In this document: positions 7,875-18,000 of the stretch, one piece after another
Numbering within the stretch: the stretch's first letter is position 1
Layout of the letters: each line of letters begins with the position of its first letter
Origin: Methylotuvimicrobium sp. KM2
GTDB lineage: Bacteria; Pseudomonadota; Gammaproteobacteria; Methylococcales; Methylomonadaceae
NCBI RefSeq assembly: GCF_038051925.1
Contig: NZ_CP150634.1
Span: 1,798,001 to 1,862,000 of the forward strand
Reading direction: 5' to 3'
DNA length: 64,000 bases
The notes under the pieces: model-generated
Database searches by the model: none
Told to the model about the DNA's origin: nothing
What the model saw: only the letters and a program-made list of their open reading frames with translations
Program-made: the position numbers and the translations under genes

Positions 7875-10112
7875 TTACTTCCAAATGCTGATGATATTCG
7901 TAAAATCATCGGTCCAGGGCCGCATGTCGAAATACAACGGCATTTTTTCCCAGCTTCCGAGTCGACTGGCGATGAGCGGGTTCAATAGCTTCTCGTCTTT
8001 CGCCATCACGACCCAATCGGTGGCCGTGACCAACGGAATCGAGCCGTCCGTTTTAAATTCCTGAATCAATGCGGCTAATTGCATTTGTTTGGCATGGTCG
8101 GCCAGCACTTTCTTCAAGGCCAGATGGCGATTGGTGATATGAAACGCCAAAATACCATTCGGTTTGAGTTTTTCGAAATACAAATCGAGCGCTTCGCGTG
8201 TCAACAGGTGGGTTGGTACGGCATCCGAGCTGAATGCATCCATGATCAAAAGATCGAACTTGCGGTCCGGTTCTTCCGCCAGAGATAGTCGAGCATCGCC
8301 GATATTATGGGTCAAATTGCGGGCACAGCGTTTCAGATAAGTGAAATAGTCCGGATTTTCGGCTATTTCGACGACCAGCGGGTCGATCTCGTAAAAAGTC
8401 CATTGTTGATTATCCTTGGCGTAACAAGCCAATGCGCCGGCGCCGAGGCCGACCGCACCGATGACCCAATCGCCGTTTTGCTCGTCATAGCTTTTAAATA
8501 ACTGGCCCATCGGCCCGGGGCGGCTGTAATAGGTCAACGGAACAGTTTCCAAATGGGCTGCCAAGCGTTGCGCTCCGTGCTTGGTCGTGCCATGAAACAG
8601 CTCGCGGTATTTTTCCGGACGGTTTTGTTCATCGAGTAAAACATTTTCACGCACAGACAGTACGCCAAAGAAGGTTCGATCCTGAAAAATCGTGTTGGAC
8701 ACCAAACCATGCAAACCCTGCGTGAAGAAGATTAATGTTCCCGCCAGCAAGGCCAAAGATAAGGGCTGATTTCTGAACGCATAAGTCAGGCCAGCCAATA
8801 GAATCAAGCCTGTGCCGATCGTGTCGAGATATTGCGGCAGATCGTCTACCGTTAAATAGATGATCAATCCGCAGGCAATCACGATGGCCGGAAAAACGGC
8901 TTGCATAGTCCAGCGGTAACCGGTCGAGATATCCAATCCGGGGCGCAGCAGTAATGCCGCAATGATCATGATTGGATATTCGTAAACCGCATTGAAAACG
9001 AACGGTGCGACAAAGGTGTTGAACATGCCGCCGAGCATGCCGGCGAACGACATGATCAAATAAAAGTCGGTCAAATGCCGCGTATGGGGGCGTAGTCTGG
9101 CTAGTTCGCCGTGACAAACCATGATGGCCAGGAAAAAGGCGGTCGAATGCAGTACCAGATCGAGCCAATAGGGCAAGATTGCCGGATTGATGAACGAATA
9201 AGCGATAAAGGGTAGCAATATTACCGGCTGCAGTGCCGTCATGATCGGATGTGTTTTTAGGTTCCATTTCGAAAACACGATGATGAAAGACAGCAAATAG
9301 AGCGTTAGCGGAATGATCCACAGCAACGGCACCGATGCGATATCGGTGCTGATAAAGTTAGTCAAGCCCAACAGTAAGCTCGAAGGCACGAAGGCCAAGG
9401 CGAGCCAATGCAGGCGGGTTTTGTTGTCGAGCTCAGGGGACAGCAGGATGTCTTCCTGTGCCGATGCGTCCGTTCGCGGCGTGTTTTGCCACAAGCTCCA
9501 CCCGCAACCGGCAATCATCAAACATAAGACTGCATAGCCGCCGCTCCAAACGATTTGTTGCAAAGCCAATCCGATATTCGGTTCGATCACAAATGGGTAG
9601 CTTAATAAGGCCAACAGGCTTCCGGCATTGCTTGCGGCATAAAGATAATAAGGGTCGTGACTGGTGTGGTGGCCGACTTGCGCGAACCATTTTTGCAACA
9701 GAGGCGCTGTGGTCGAAACGACAAAGAAGGGCAGGCCGATCGCCAGGAAAAGTGTGCCAAGCAGCCATAACGTCGGGTTGCTCTCGGTCGGAGGCGATAG
9801 ATCATCCGGCAAAGCGACCGGCAATATCAACAGGCTGATCAATAGGACGGCGGCATGGATCTGAAGCTGTCGCCGAGTGTCTTGGCGAGTCGATAAAAAA
9901 TGCGCATACATATAGCCTAGGAATAGGATGCTTTGATAAAACACCATGCAGGTATTCCAAACCGCGGGCGTGCCGCCCAATTTAGGCAAAATCAGCTTGC
10001 CGAACATCGGTTGTAGGCTAAACATCAGTGTGGCGCTGGTGAATAGCGTCGCGGCGAAAAGCAGAATGAGCGAGAGTCTGCGGTCTTGTAAAGAGAGTGA
10101 CGGGGTGTTCAT
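7875..10112 (-). CDS. fused membrane domain/spermidine synthase-like protein
   Basis: A 745-residue protein of the type annotated 'fused MFS/spermidine synthase'. Residues 1-490 hold about 12 hydrophobic segments (SLQPMFGKLILPKLGGTP near the start is typical). Residues 530-745 form a Rossmann methyltransferase-like fold of the spermidine-synthase family: GAVGLGAGALACYA is the nucleotide loop, FYEIDPLVVEIA carries the acidic residue that binds the ribose, and LIMDAFSSDAVPTHLLT is the catalytic-loop region. True aminopropyl transfer is not proven for such fusions. The protein sits in the inner membrane with a cytoplasmic enzyme-like domain. A Tsx-like gene follows 1 nt later. Confidence 0.8.
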   Translation of the reverse strand: MNTPSLSLQDRRLSLILLFAATLFTSATLMFSLQPMFGKLILPKLGGTPAVWNTCMVFYQSILFLGYMYAHFLSTRQDTRRQLQIHAAVLLISLLILPVALPDDLSPPTESNPTLWLLGTLFLAIGLPFFVVSTTAPLLQKWFAQVGHHTSHDPYYLYAASNAGSLLALLSYPFVIEPNIGLALQQIVWSGGYAVLCLMIAGCGWSLWQNTPRTDASAQEDILLSPELDNKTRLHWLALAFVPSSLLLGLTNFISTDIASVPLLWIIPLTLYLLSFIIVFSKWNLKTHPIMTALQPVILLPFIAYSFINPAILPYWLDLVLHSTAFFLAIMVCHGELARLRPHTRHLTDFYLIMSFAGMLGGMFNTFVAPFVFNAVYEYPIMIIAALLLRPGLDISTGYRWTMQAVFPAIVIACGLIIYLTVDDLPQYLDTIGTGLILLAGLTYAFRNQPLSLALLAGTLIFFTQGLHGLVSNTIFQDRTFFGVLSVRENVLLDEQNRPEKYRELFHGTTKHGAQRLAAHLETVPLTYYSRPGPMGQLFKSYDEQNGDWVIGAVGLGAGALACYAKDNQQWTFYEIDPLVVEIAENPDYFTYLKRCARNLTHNIGDARLSLAEEPDRKFDLLIMDAFSSDAVPTHLLTREALDLYFEKLKPNGILAFHITNRHLALKKVLADHAKQMQLAALIQEFKTDGSIPLVTATDWVVMAKDEKLLNPLIASRLGSWEKMPLYFDMRPWTDDFTNIISIWK

Positions 10113-10258
10113 TATTATTATCGACTGTAAGAGTATGCTGTTTCGAGTGCGCTATGATAAAGCATTTTCAATGGAATTGGGGTGTTGGTCTTTGCAGTGG
10201 AGGTGGTTTGCCGGCCCGATGTATGTCTTGATGAACAGAGTAAATATATGTCACATTG

Positions 10259-10568
10259 CTAATCAAATTTTGGTAACGATAGATATTTCAATTCCGAAAT
10301 TTGAAGTGTGGACAGCCGCGTAGCCCGGATGGAGCGTAGCGCAATCCGGGAGGTTCGGAGCCACGCCATTCCCGTATTCCGCTACGCTGCATACGGGCTA
10401 CGCGCTTTAATAGTAACCTGGGAAAGAGCGAATGCGTTGGCCGTTTTTAGCTTGATGCGTATGGCCACCTAGCCCCCTTACAGCAGTTGTCAAAGTTATT
10501 TAATACTCGTTCCTAATCAAATTTCGGTAGCGATAAATATATGTCAGTTCCGAAATTTGAAGTGTGGA
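10259..10568. repeat. pair of 55-bp direct repeats bounding a REP
   Basis: CTAATCAAATTTTGGTAACG (10259) and CTAATCAAATTTCGGTAGCG (10513) begin two copies that both end in CCGAAATTTGAAGTGTGGA. The unit between them contains the REP at 10320-10401. The layout could be a duplicated relic of R1 termini. Confidence 0.6.
10320..10401. repeat. R2 REP-like palindrome, copy 1
   Basis: It begins GTAGCCCGGATGGAGCG and ends in CATACGGGCTAC, with nested stems (GGATGGAGCG...CGCAATCC). A second copy at 26738-26819 differs at only a few positions. This is a bacterial REP/BIME type of palindrome that occurs between genes. Confidence 0.7.
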
Positions 10569-10581
10569 TAGGTGTAATCTA

Positions 10582-10792
10582 TAGGACTTACGCATTGACA
10601 GCAGAAAGTAGTCATGAAAGCCTATGGTGACTACTTTTTGATAAAATTTAGTTGTTAAATATCAATATATTAAAAATTTATCTAAAACTTGAAATCCGTA
10701 ATTTTTACAGAGGAATTAAATCAAAAATCCTTCACTGAAACATATAAGCATATGAATTTTAATTACATATTTTTGTCAATGCGTAAGTCCTA
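10582..10792. mobile_element. 211-bp MITE with 19-bp inverted termini and target duplication
   Basis: The left end TAGGACTTACGCATTGACA (10582-10600) is perfectly inverted at 10774-10792. The flanks repeat ATCTA on both sides (10577-10581 and 10793-10797), or TAATCTA if the terminal TA is counted, as expected for a target-site duplication. The interior is AT-rich and has no ORF, so it is a non-autonomous element that must have been moved by a transposase elsewhere. Its right duplication contains the TAG stop of the following minus-strand gene. Confidence 0.85.
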
Positions 10793-10794
10793 AT

Positions 10795-13587
10795 CTAGTC
10801 GTTTTTATCAAGAAACCATGACAAACTCTTGAGAAAGTTTTCTGCATCGGTTGCTGGTAGAGGCTTGCTGAAATAGAATCCTTGCACGTTATCGCAGTGG
10901 TTTGCTTTGAGAAAATCCAATTGGTTTTCACTTTCTACTCCTTCCGCCGTAACGGCTTTACCATGAGCGTGCGCTTTATTGATGATCGATATGACGCTGT
11001 CCGCATTTTTGATATTGACGGGTAGGGTTCGAATCAGTGCTCGATCGATTTTAATGGTTTGCGCCGGAAGGGAATCGAGCCGCTCCAAAATAGGCGAGTC
11101 GGAATTGATATCGTCTATTGCGACCGACAGGCCCGCAGCATTTAGTTGATCGATGATATTCACCGCAAGATCGATATCCTGCATGATCGTACTCTGTTTA
11201 ATCTCAATTTCCAGCCAATTCGTAGTTGCTCCGAGGGTATCGATATCGCGTAGGATTCTTTCTACCAAGTTCTGTTGTTGAATTTGATTGAGCGAAAGAT
11301 TAATGCTGATTTTGGCGGGTCTGAGGTTCATCTTTTCCCAAGCCAACGCCTGACTACAGACTTGTCTGACCACCCAGTCGGTAATTTTATCGATTAAGCC
11401 GGATTTTTCGGCGATCGGTAAAAATTCCGATGGCGACAAGATGCCTTGTTCGGGATGATACCAGCGGACTAAACTCTCGAAACCGATGATGCCGCTGTTG
11501 AACAATGCGTGTCGACTTTGATAATAAATCAAAAAGTGACCGTTCGCGCTTGGGGTTTGAGTATTTTCCAACGGATTTGCCGGGGTTGTCCGGCCTATTC
11601 GCAGACAATGTTTAACGGTTTTCGCCAAGTCTTCGGTCAATTGTTCGGAGCTTATGAAAGCCGGTTGCATGTCCTCGGAATAAAAGGCATAACCTAATTT
11701 TTCTTTCTTGGCGTGAAACATCGCGGTATCGGCATGATTGATTAGGCTATCGCCGTCGGTGCCGTTGTCCGGATATACAGAAACGCCGATGCTGCTTCCC
11801 ACGGTCAGCATTTGTTCGCCGATGTAATAAGGCTGTTGCAAGACTTTAATGAGCTTTTCAGCGACCGATAGGGCGGCTTGGGCGTCGGAATCAGGTAGGA
11901 GAATGACGAATTCATCTCCGCCCATGCGGGCTGCAATATCGGAATCGCGTATGACCGACAGTATTTTTTGCGCCGTTTCCTTAAGAACTTCGTCTCCTGC
12001 TGCATGACCGAGCGTGTCATTGATCGATTTAAACTTATCCAGGTCAAGATAAAACAGCGTAATCGAAGCTTTGTTCCGGTGCGCAAGATTGATCGCTTGT
12101 TGTAGGCGATCGGCGAATAAGCGCCGATTAGCTAGACCGGTCAGGTCGTCGTAATAAGAAAGGGATGTGAGTAATTCATGCGTTTCTTTACGCTCGGTAA
12201 TATCGTGTGCAATACCGTCGACGCCTATGCATTGGCCGTTTTGGTCAAATACGGGCGAGTCCATGACTTCAAGCCAATGAATATAACCATTACTATCGTA
12301 AACCTCGACTTCGTAAGGCGGTTGAGGCATGCCTTTTAAGCATAAATCCGTGTTTTTATCGATATTTAAATTAGCGGGGTTGTCGGTCAGGAATTCGCGG
12401 TGATTGGCGATAAACTCTTCCGTACTGTAGCCGAGTATATTACTGACCGAGGGGCTCACATAAGTCAGTAATCCCGAAGGGTCTTGGCGATAGAAAAAAT
12501 ACTCATGACGCAGATTCTCGACTAAGCTACGGTATTTTTGTTCGCTGGCTTTAAGTTCGGCAGTCCGTTGCTCGACCAAGTTTTCCAGTTCGTTTTGTAG
12601 ATTGACTAACTGTTGATTGGCGAGCAACACTTCATCCTTGGATTGTTCGATACGGCGGTTTTGTCTTCGGACTTGAACAATCCAAAGCAACATGATGAGA
12701 AGCACGAATGCGAATGCAGCGACAATTTTTCCGATCAGGACATAGTCGGTGACTACCGTTTCAACCTTGGGCACCCATTTTTCGAAGATCGCCTGTTTTT
12801 CATCGGAGCTGAGCGAATCGAGTCCTTTTTGTAATATCGAAGCCAATTCCGGCCAATCCTTACGTATCGCGATACTTTCGTTTGCGCTGTTGTGATCATA
12901 GAACGCCGCTATATTAAGATCGTTGAGTTGGTGTTTATCGATTAAAAAATGACCTGTTCCGGTAAAAGTGATTGCTGCGTCCGCTTGCCGGTTAGCAACT
13001 GCTTTAAGTCCTTCGAGGAAAGATTCGACCGCATGTATTTTGATCGAAGGAAATTCTTCGCGAACTCGGTCGACATATTGATAATTGTCGACCAGGGCGA
13101 TTTTTTTGCCGGCGATATCGGTGCGGCGCTTGATGGTGAAATTGTCTTTTCGGGCAATGATGACTAGCGATTTGTTGAGATAGGGTTGAGTAAAGAAAAA
13201 CCATGTACGACGCTCCGGTCTATTAACCATCGTTGCCACGACATCGGTTTTTCTTGCGACGGCTGCTTCGTAAATTCGGTTCCATTCGGTTTGCGGATAA
13301 ATTTCGAAGTCAATGCCTAATCGCCGGCTAAGTAGACTAATGATTTCAACAGCAACGCCTTCGACAATGCCTTCATCATTGACAAAGCTAAATGGAGGAA
13401 AGTCTCCGTCGAAAGCGATTCGGATTTTTTTATGCTTTTCCAGCCACTTCTGTTCTTCTGGATTCAAAGTTATAGTGCTTACCGGAACCGATGCTGCAGC
13501 CGAGTCGATCGTTGAATCAGCGGCAACCGACGGCATCGTTAAAAAAAGTAAAATAAATGGGATAATCAGTTGCACAATGAGATTCAT
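10795..13587 (-). CDS. ligand-binding PAS-GGDEF-EAL signalling protein
   Basis: A 930-residue inner-membrane protein. After a signal segment, residues 40-280 form a periplasmic amino-acid-type binding domain (SBP_bac_3; KIRIAFDGDFPPFSF). A transmembrane helix lies near 285-305, then a coiled coil, a PAS domain (350-465), GGDEF (480-640, intact ARMGGDEFVILL near 557) and an EAL domain (670-920). The GGDEF motif is intact, so it can probably make c-di-GMP. The EAL domain reads ESL in place of EAL and DDINSD in place of the loop-6 DDFGTG, though Asn (INLS), Lys (KID) and AEGVE remain, so phosphodiesterase activity is doubtful. Its stop codon lies in a MITE target duplication. It is divergent from the HD-GYP regulator. 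Confidence 0.9.
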   Translation of the reverse strand: MNLIVQLIIPFILLFLTMPSVAADSTIDSAAASVPVSTITLNPEEQKWLEKHKKIRIAFDGDFPPFSFVNDEGIVEGVAVEIISLLSRRLGIDFEIYPQTEWNRIYEAAVARKTDVVATMVNRPERRTWFFFTQPYLNKSLVIIARKDNFTIKRRTDIAGKKIALVDNYQYVDRVREEFPSIKIHAVESFLEGLKAVANRQADAAITFTGTGHFLIDKHQLNDLNIAAFYDHNSANESIAIRKDWPELASILQKGLDSLSSDEKQAIFEKWVPKVETVVTDYVLIGKIVAAFAFVLLIMLLWIVQVRRQNRRIEQSKDEVLLANQQLVNLQNELENLVEQRTAELKASEQKYRSLVENLRHEYFFYRQDPSGLLTYVSPSVSNILGYSTEEFIANHREFLTDNPANLNIDKNTDLCLKGMPQPPYEVEVYDSNGYIHWLEVMDSPVFDQNGQCIGVDGIAHDITERKETHELLTSLSYYDDLTGLANRRLFADRLQQAINLAHRNKASITLFYLDLDKFKSINDTLGHAAGDEVLKETAQKILSVIRDSDIAARMGGDEFVILLPDSDAQAALSVAEKLIKVLQQPYYIGEQMLTVGSSIGVSVYPDNGTDGDSLINHADTAMFHAKKEKLGYAFYSEDMQPAFISSEQLTEDLAKTVKHCLRIGRTTPANPLENTQTPSANGHFLIYYQSRHALFNSGIIGFESLVRWYHPEQGILSPSEFLPIAEKSGLIDKITDWVVRQVCSQALAWEKMNLRPAKISINLSLNQIQQQNLVERILRDIDTLGATTNWLEIEIKQSTIMQDIDLAVNIIDQLNAAGLSVAIDDINSDSPILERLDSLPAQTIKIDRALIRTLPVNIKNADSVISIINKAHAHGKAVTAEGVESENQLDFLKANHCDNVQGFYFSKPLPATDAENFLKSLSWFLDKND

Positions 13588-13976
13588 GAATGAGTAAGAG
13601 TACGGAAAGCGTTTTACGCCCGTAATTTGTAATAAATTATAGATGGTTTTGTATTGAGTATGGGCAAGTTTTAGGCAGTTCGGTTCCCGGAAACCTATTC
13701 TTACTATTTATAGTTAGTAAGTTATTGATAAAAAATTGGAATGGCGATTCATGATTCAATTGGGCATTATTTTGTAATACTGTTGTTTCAATCATAACCA
13801 GCGATAGCCTTATTGAGTCCAAGCTATGCCGCCGCGATTTGCAATAAAAACCCTTTATATAATTTAAAAATCATTCAAATCGGCAAGTCATTGATTGCTC
13901 AACATTGACCATAGACAATTTCGGATTTGATTGCTACGCTTAATAGCACATTTCATGAAGCAATCGAACACACCCT
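13588..13976. other. divergent promoter region
   Basis: This 389-bp AT-rich gap separates two divergent c-di-GMP genes. It should hold both promoters. I see no repeat element, no clear operator palindrome and no convincing gene; the short minus-strand frame at 13637-13822 has no ribosome-binding site. Confidence 0.5.
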
Positions 13977-15032
13977 ATGCTTACATTCAATCGTATTCTG
14001 ATTGTCGATGACGTCATCGATAACATTCGTGTCGCCATGAACTTTTTAAAGGAAGACAATTACGATCTCTCGTTTGCCGGCAGCGGAGAGGAAGCGTTGC
14101 GACTCATTCGAGATAATCCTGCGCCGTTCGATTTGATTCTGTTGGATATTATGATGCCGGGCATGGAAGGCTTTGAAGTCTGCCGAATTTTAAAAACTAA
14201 TCCGCGCTATCAGGATGTGCCGATTATTTTTTTGACCGCCCGTGTCGATGTCGATTCAGTAGCGAAAGGCTTTTCTGTCGGCGGCGTCGACTATATAACC
14301 AAACCTTTTCATGCCGATGAATTATTGGCGCGCGTCAAGACGCATATCGACTTGTTTCATGCAAAAAAATTACTGCATGAACATAATATCGCATTGGAAG
14401 CAAAGGTCGCTTATGAGCGAGTCCGCTTACTTACGGAGTTGGAAGAAAATCAAAAAGAGATGATCTTTATGCTGACCGAATTGATGGAGTCGACTTCGGA
14501 TGAAACGGGAAAACATATCAAGCGTTTGTCCGAGATTTCAGCATTGTTGGCTAAATATCATAAAAGTCTCTCCGTTCACGATATGGATATGTTGTATCAT
14601 GCCTCCCCTATGCATGATATCGGCAAGATGATGATACCCAGGGAAATATTGAATAAGCCGGGACGATTGACCGAGGAGGAATTTAATGTCATCAAGTCGC
14701 ATACTACTAACGGTTATCAACTACTATGCCGTTCGGATCGAAGAATCATTAAATCCGCTGCCGTCATCGCTCACGAACATCATGAGAAATGGGACGGTAG
14801 CGGATATCCGCGCGGATTGAAGGGTAACGATATTCATATTTACGGTCGAATCGTCGCATTAGCCGATGTGTTCGATGCGTTGACTCATGCACGATGTTAT
14901 AAAGCCGTTTGGAGTCGCGATCGGGTTGTCGATTACATTGAGGGACATCGCGAAACGCAGTTCGACCCGGAATTGGTCGATATTTTCCTGGATCATGTCG
15001 ATGAGTTTTTTGCAATCGCCGATTTAAAGTGA
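13977..15032 (+). CDS. response regulator with HD-GYP phosphodiesterase domain
   Basis: A 351-residue cytoplasmic protein. Residues 1-125 are a receiver domain (ILIVDDVIDN; phospho-acceptor Asp near 57 in LLDIMMPG; conserved Thr in FLTAR; Lys in TKPF). A coiled linker is followed by an HD-GYP domain with MHDIGKMMIP near 212 and HHEKWDGSGYP near 268-278, the complete metal and signature residues. This predicts phosphorylation-controlled hydrolysis of c-di-GMP. The stop codon overlaps the GTG start of the hybrid kinase by 4 nt, so kinase and regulator are made together. It is probably the output of that kinase. Confidence 0.92.
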   Translation: MLTFNRILIVDDVIDNIRVAMNFLKEDNYDLSFAGSGEEALRLIRDNPAPFDLILLDIMMPGMEGFEVCRILKTNPRYQDVPIIFLTARVDVDSVAKGFSVGGVDYITKPFHADELLARVKTHIDLFHAKKLLHEHNIALEAKVAYERVRLLTELEENQKEMIFMLTELMESTSDETGKHIKRLSEISALLAKYHKSLSVHDMDMLYHASPMHDIGKMMIPREILNKPGRLTEEEFNVIKSHTTNGYQLLCRSDRRIIKSAAVIAHEHHEKWDGSGYPRGLKGNDIHIYGRIVALADVFDALTHARCYKAVWSRDRVVDYIEGHRETQFDPELVDIFLDHVDEFFAIADLK

Positions 15033-18000
15033 GTGTCGGTTCAATGCCGCCGATGCTTTTAAAAAGCGCTATTGTCATTTTGTTGTGCTTCTTTTATCTA
15101 TTTTTAAGCAGCGCACACGCAGCAGGAGACGAATCGGCGCTAGACTCGGTCAGTATTCAATTGCGCTGGGAACATGGCTTTCAATTTGCCGGCTACTATG
15201 CGGCTATCGAGAAAGGTTTTTACCGGGACGAGGGACTCGAAGTTCAGTTAAAGGAAATCGATTATTCGAAAGACTTCGTTAAGCAAGTCCTCGGCGGGGA
15301 GTCGGAATACGGCGTAACCGATAGCACTTTGCTGATCTATCATTTACAGGGCGATCCGGTCGTTCTGATCAATCAATTCTTTCAACATTCTCCGCTGGTA
15401 TTTATAGCACGCCGTGATTCGGGCATTGTCAGTCCTTATGAAATGATCGGCAAAAAGGTCGCGCTCGACTTATCCAGTCGCGGCGATGCGGCGTTGAATG
15501 CGCTGCTGCTGAAAACCCTCGGCGATCTCAATAAAGTTCAACGGATCAAGGCAACCGGTGACTCCTATCAGGATTTAATCGACGGCAAGATCGATGTCGT
15601 TACCGCCTACGCGTCTTCCCAACCGTTTCTTCTAAAAGAGCAAGGAATTGAAGTCAATGTCATTAATCCGCAAAATTATGGAACCGATTATTACGGAGAC
15701 AATTTATTTACCACCCGCAATGAAATTATTGAGCATCCCGAGCGAGTCGAAAAAATCAGCCGGGCGACGCTCAAAGGTTGGCAGTACGCGCTCGATCACC
15801 CGGAGGAAATCATCGAGCTGATTATCGCTCGTTATAACCCTAAGCTTTCCCGAGCGTATCTGGAGTATGAAGCGCATATGACCCGGCAGATGATTATTCC
15901 GGAGTTGATACAGTTAGGCTCGGTCGATCCTAAGCGTTATCGTTTGACGGCCGAGGATTATCAACGTTTGGGTTTTGTCGAGCACAGTCGTATCGGGGAT
16001 GATTTTTTTTACCGCTTGCCGAATGCCGAGACCGGTCCTGTATTGGCTTTTTCGGCGAAAGAGCGGGCCTGGATAAAACGCAACCCGGTGGTCCGATACG
16101 GTGGAGAGCGGGATTGGGCGCCTTACGATTTTGTCGATCGCAACGGCGCTCATACCGGCTTGAGCCGGGATATGTTGCAATTGATTGCGCAATATACCGG
16201 CTTGATTTTCGAAGCGGAGATCGACGAATGGAATAATCTGTTGCATAAATTTCGGCAACGCGAAATAGACTTATTGCCATCGCTTTATTATTCCGAAGAA
16301 CGCGCCGATTATATGCTTTTTACCGAACCTTACCAGTGGATGCTGGATTATTTTTTCATTCATGAAGATGTCCCAGCCAAGTCCCTGGCGGATTTAGCCG
16401 GCAAAACGATCGCGATACCGAAAGGCTTTTTACATGATGACACCATAAAAAGCATGTTCCCGGAACTGAATATTCTCGAAGCCGAGGATCTAATGGGAGC
16501 TTTTCAAAGCGTCATCGAGAGAAAAGCGGATTTACTGGTCGATGCGCATTCGGTTATCACCTATTGGCTGAAACGCAATGCGATTACGACGATTCGTCCG
16601 TTTAAGGTATTGTCTCCCGGCGAGGCTCAGCAATTGCACATGGCAGTACGTACGGATTTGCCGGAGTTGCATTCGATTTTGAACAAAGCGCTTGCAGCGA
16701 TTCCCGAACAGGAAAAACAAGAATTGCAAGACCAATGGTTCGACCCCAGGTTTAAGGGGCGAACGGTCGCTATGACCGCGGACGAGCAAAAATGGTTGGC
16801 CGAACATCCGGTGATTCGAATTGCCGCCAAGAGAAATAGGATGCCTTACGAAAGCGTCGATCACCAGGGCCGATATATCGGCATGGCGGCGGACTATTTA
16901 GCATGGGTTGCCAAAATACTCCGTATCGAGTTAGACATTATTCCGGTTGAATCGTGGCGCGAAGCCAACCAAAAAATCGAACACGGCGAAGTCGATATCG
17001 TGTTTGAAGCGCTGGATAGTTTAGACGATAAACGCTTGGTTTTTAGCGATTCCTTTTTCAGTAGTCCAGTCGTGATTGTGATGAGCGATCGAGAGCCCTA
17101 TGTCGATAGTATCCGGCAAATTCGGCATCGCCGATTGGCGATCGTCAAGAGTTACGCTTATGCAGCGACCATTGCCGATCATTATCCGGAAATCGATTTT
17201 CATTATGTGGATTCGGTCGCCGAAGGTTTGACTGCGGTTTCGACAGGCAAGGTAGAGGCACTGTTTTGTACGCTAGCCGCAGCCGGTTACCAAATTGCTG
17301 ACCAAGGCATCCATAATATCCGGATCGTCGGTAAAACCGAATTTACCAGCGAGCTGGGTTTCGTAGTTGCTGCGAAGCAGGCACAACTGGCTCCGCTGTT
17401 AAATCGCGCCTTACATGCGATCGGACCAAGCGAACAACAGAAAATACGCAATGCTTGGGCAAGCAAAAGTATTGCCGAAAAAATCGATTATCGTTTGATC
17501 GCGTGGATCGTTGGGGGCTTTTTACTGATATTGGCGTTCGTGTTCTTTTGGAACCGGCGTTTGGCCGACGAAGTGGTTCGGCGAAAGCAGAGCGAACAAA
17601 AAGTCGCATTATTGAACGAACGGCTAACGCTCGCGGCCGGAATTGCATCAATCGGCGTTTGGGAGCTAAATTTGACCGGCGAACCCTATTTGCTGTTCGA
17701 CGAAAGGATGTTCGACATATACGGTTTACCGAAACAGCCGAGTCTTGCCTTTACCGAATGGATAGAACGTATCCATCCGGAAGACCGGTCGCTGGTTCAT
17801 TGCTCGATCAGTCAGTTACAACAACGCGATGATCAAGCTCATAAGGAATACCGGGTTATTCGTCCGGACGGTATCATTCGCACACTTTACAGCGCCAGCC
17901 GAATTATTGGCGACGACAATAAACCGGGGAAAATCATTGGGGTGAGCTGGGATATCAGCGAGCGAAAAAATGCTGAAATCGCGCTGGCCAACGCCAAGGA

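Larger units (their letters stand above)
10113..10580. other. intergenic repeat region
   Basis: No gene is seen here. The stretch carries two direct copies of a 55-bp sequence (10259-10313 and 10513-10568) and a REP-like palindrome (10320-10401). The direct copies end in CCGAAATTTGAAGTGTGGA, which resembles the terminus of the R1 element. Confidence 0.6.

Noticed and set aside
8647..9321. 224-residue minus-strand frame within the spermidine-synthase fusion
   Set aside because: Alternative frame of the real gene, with Arg/His-rich composition.
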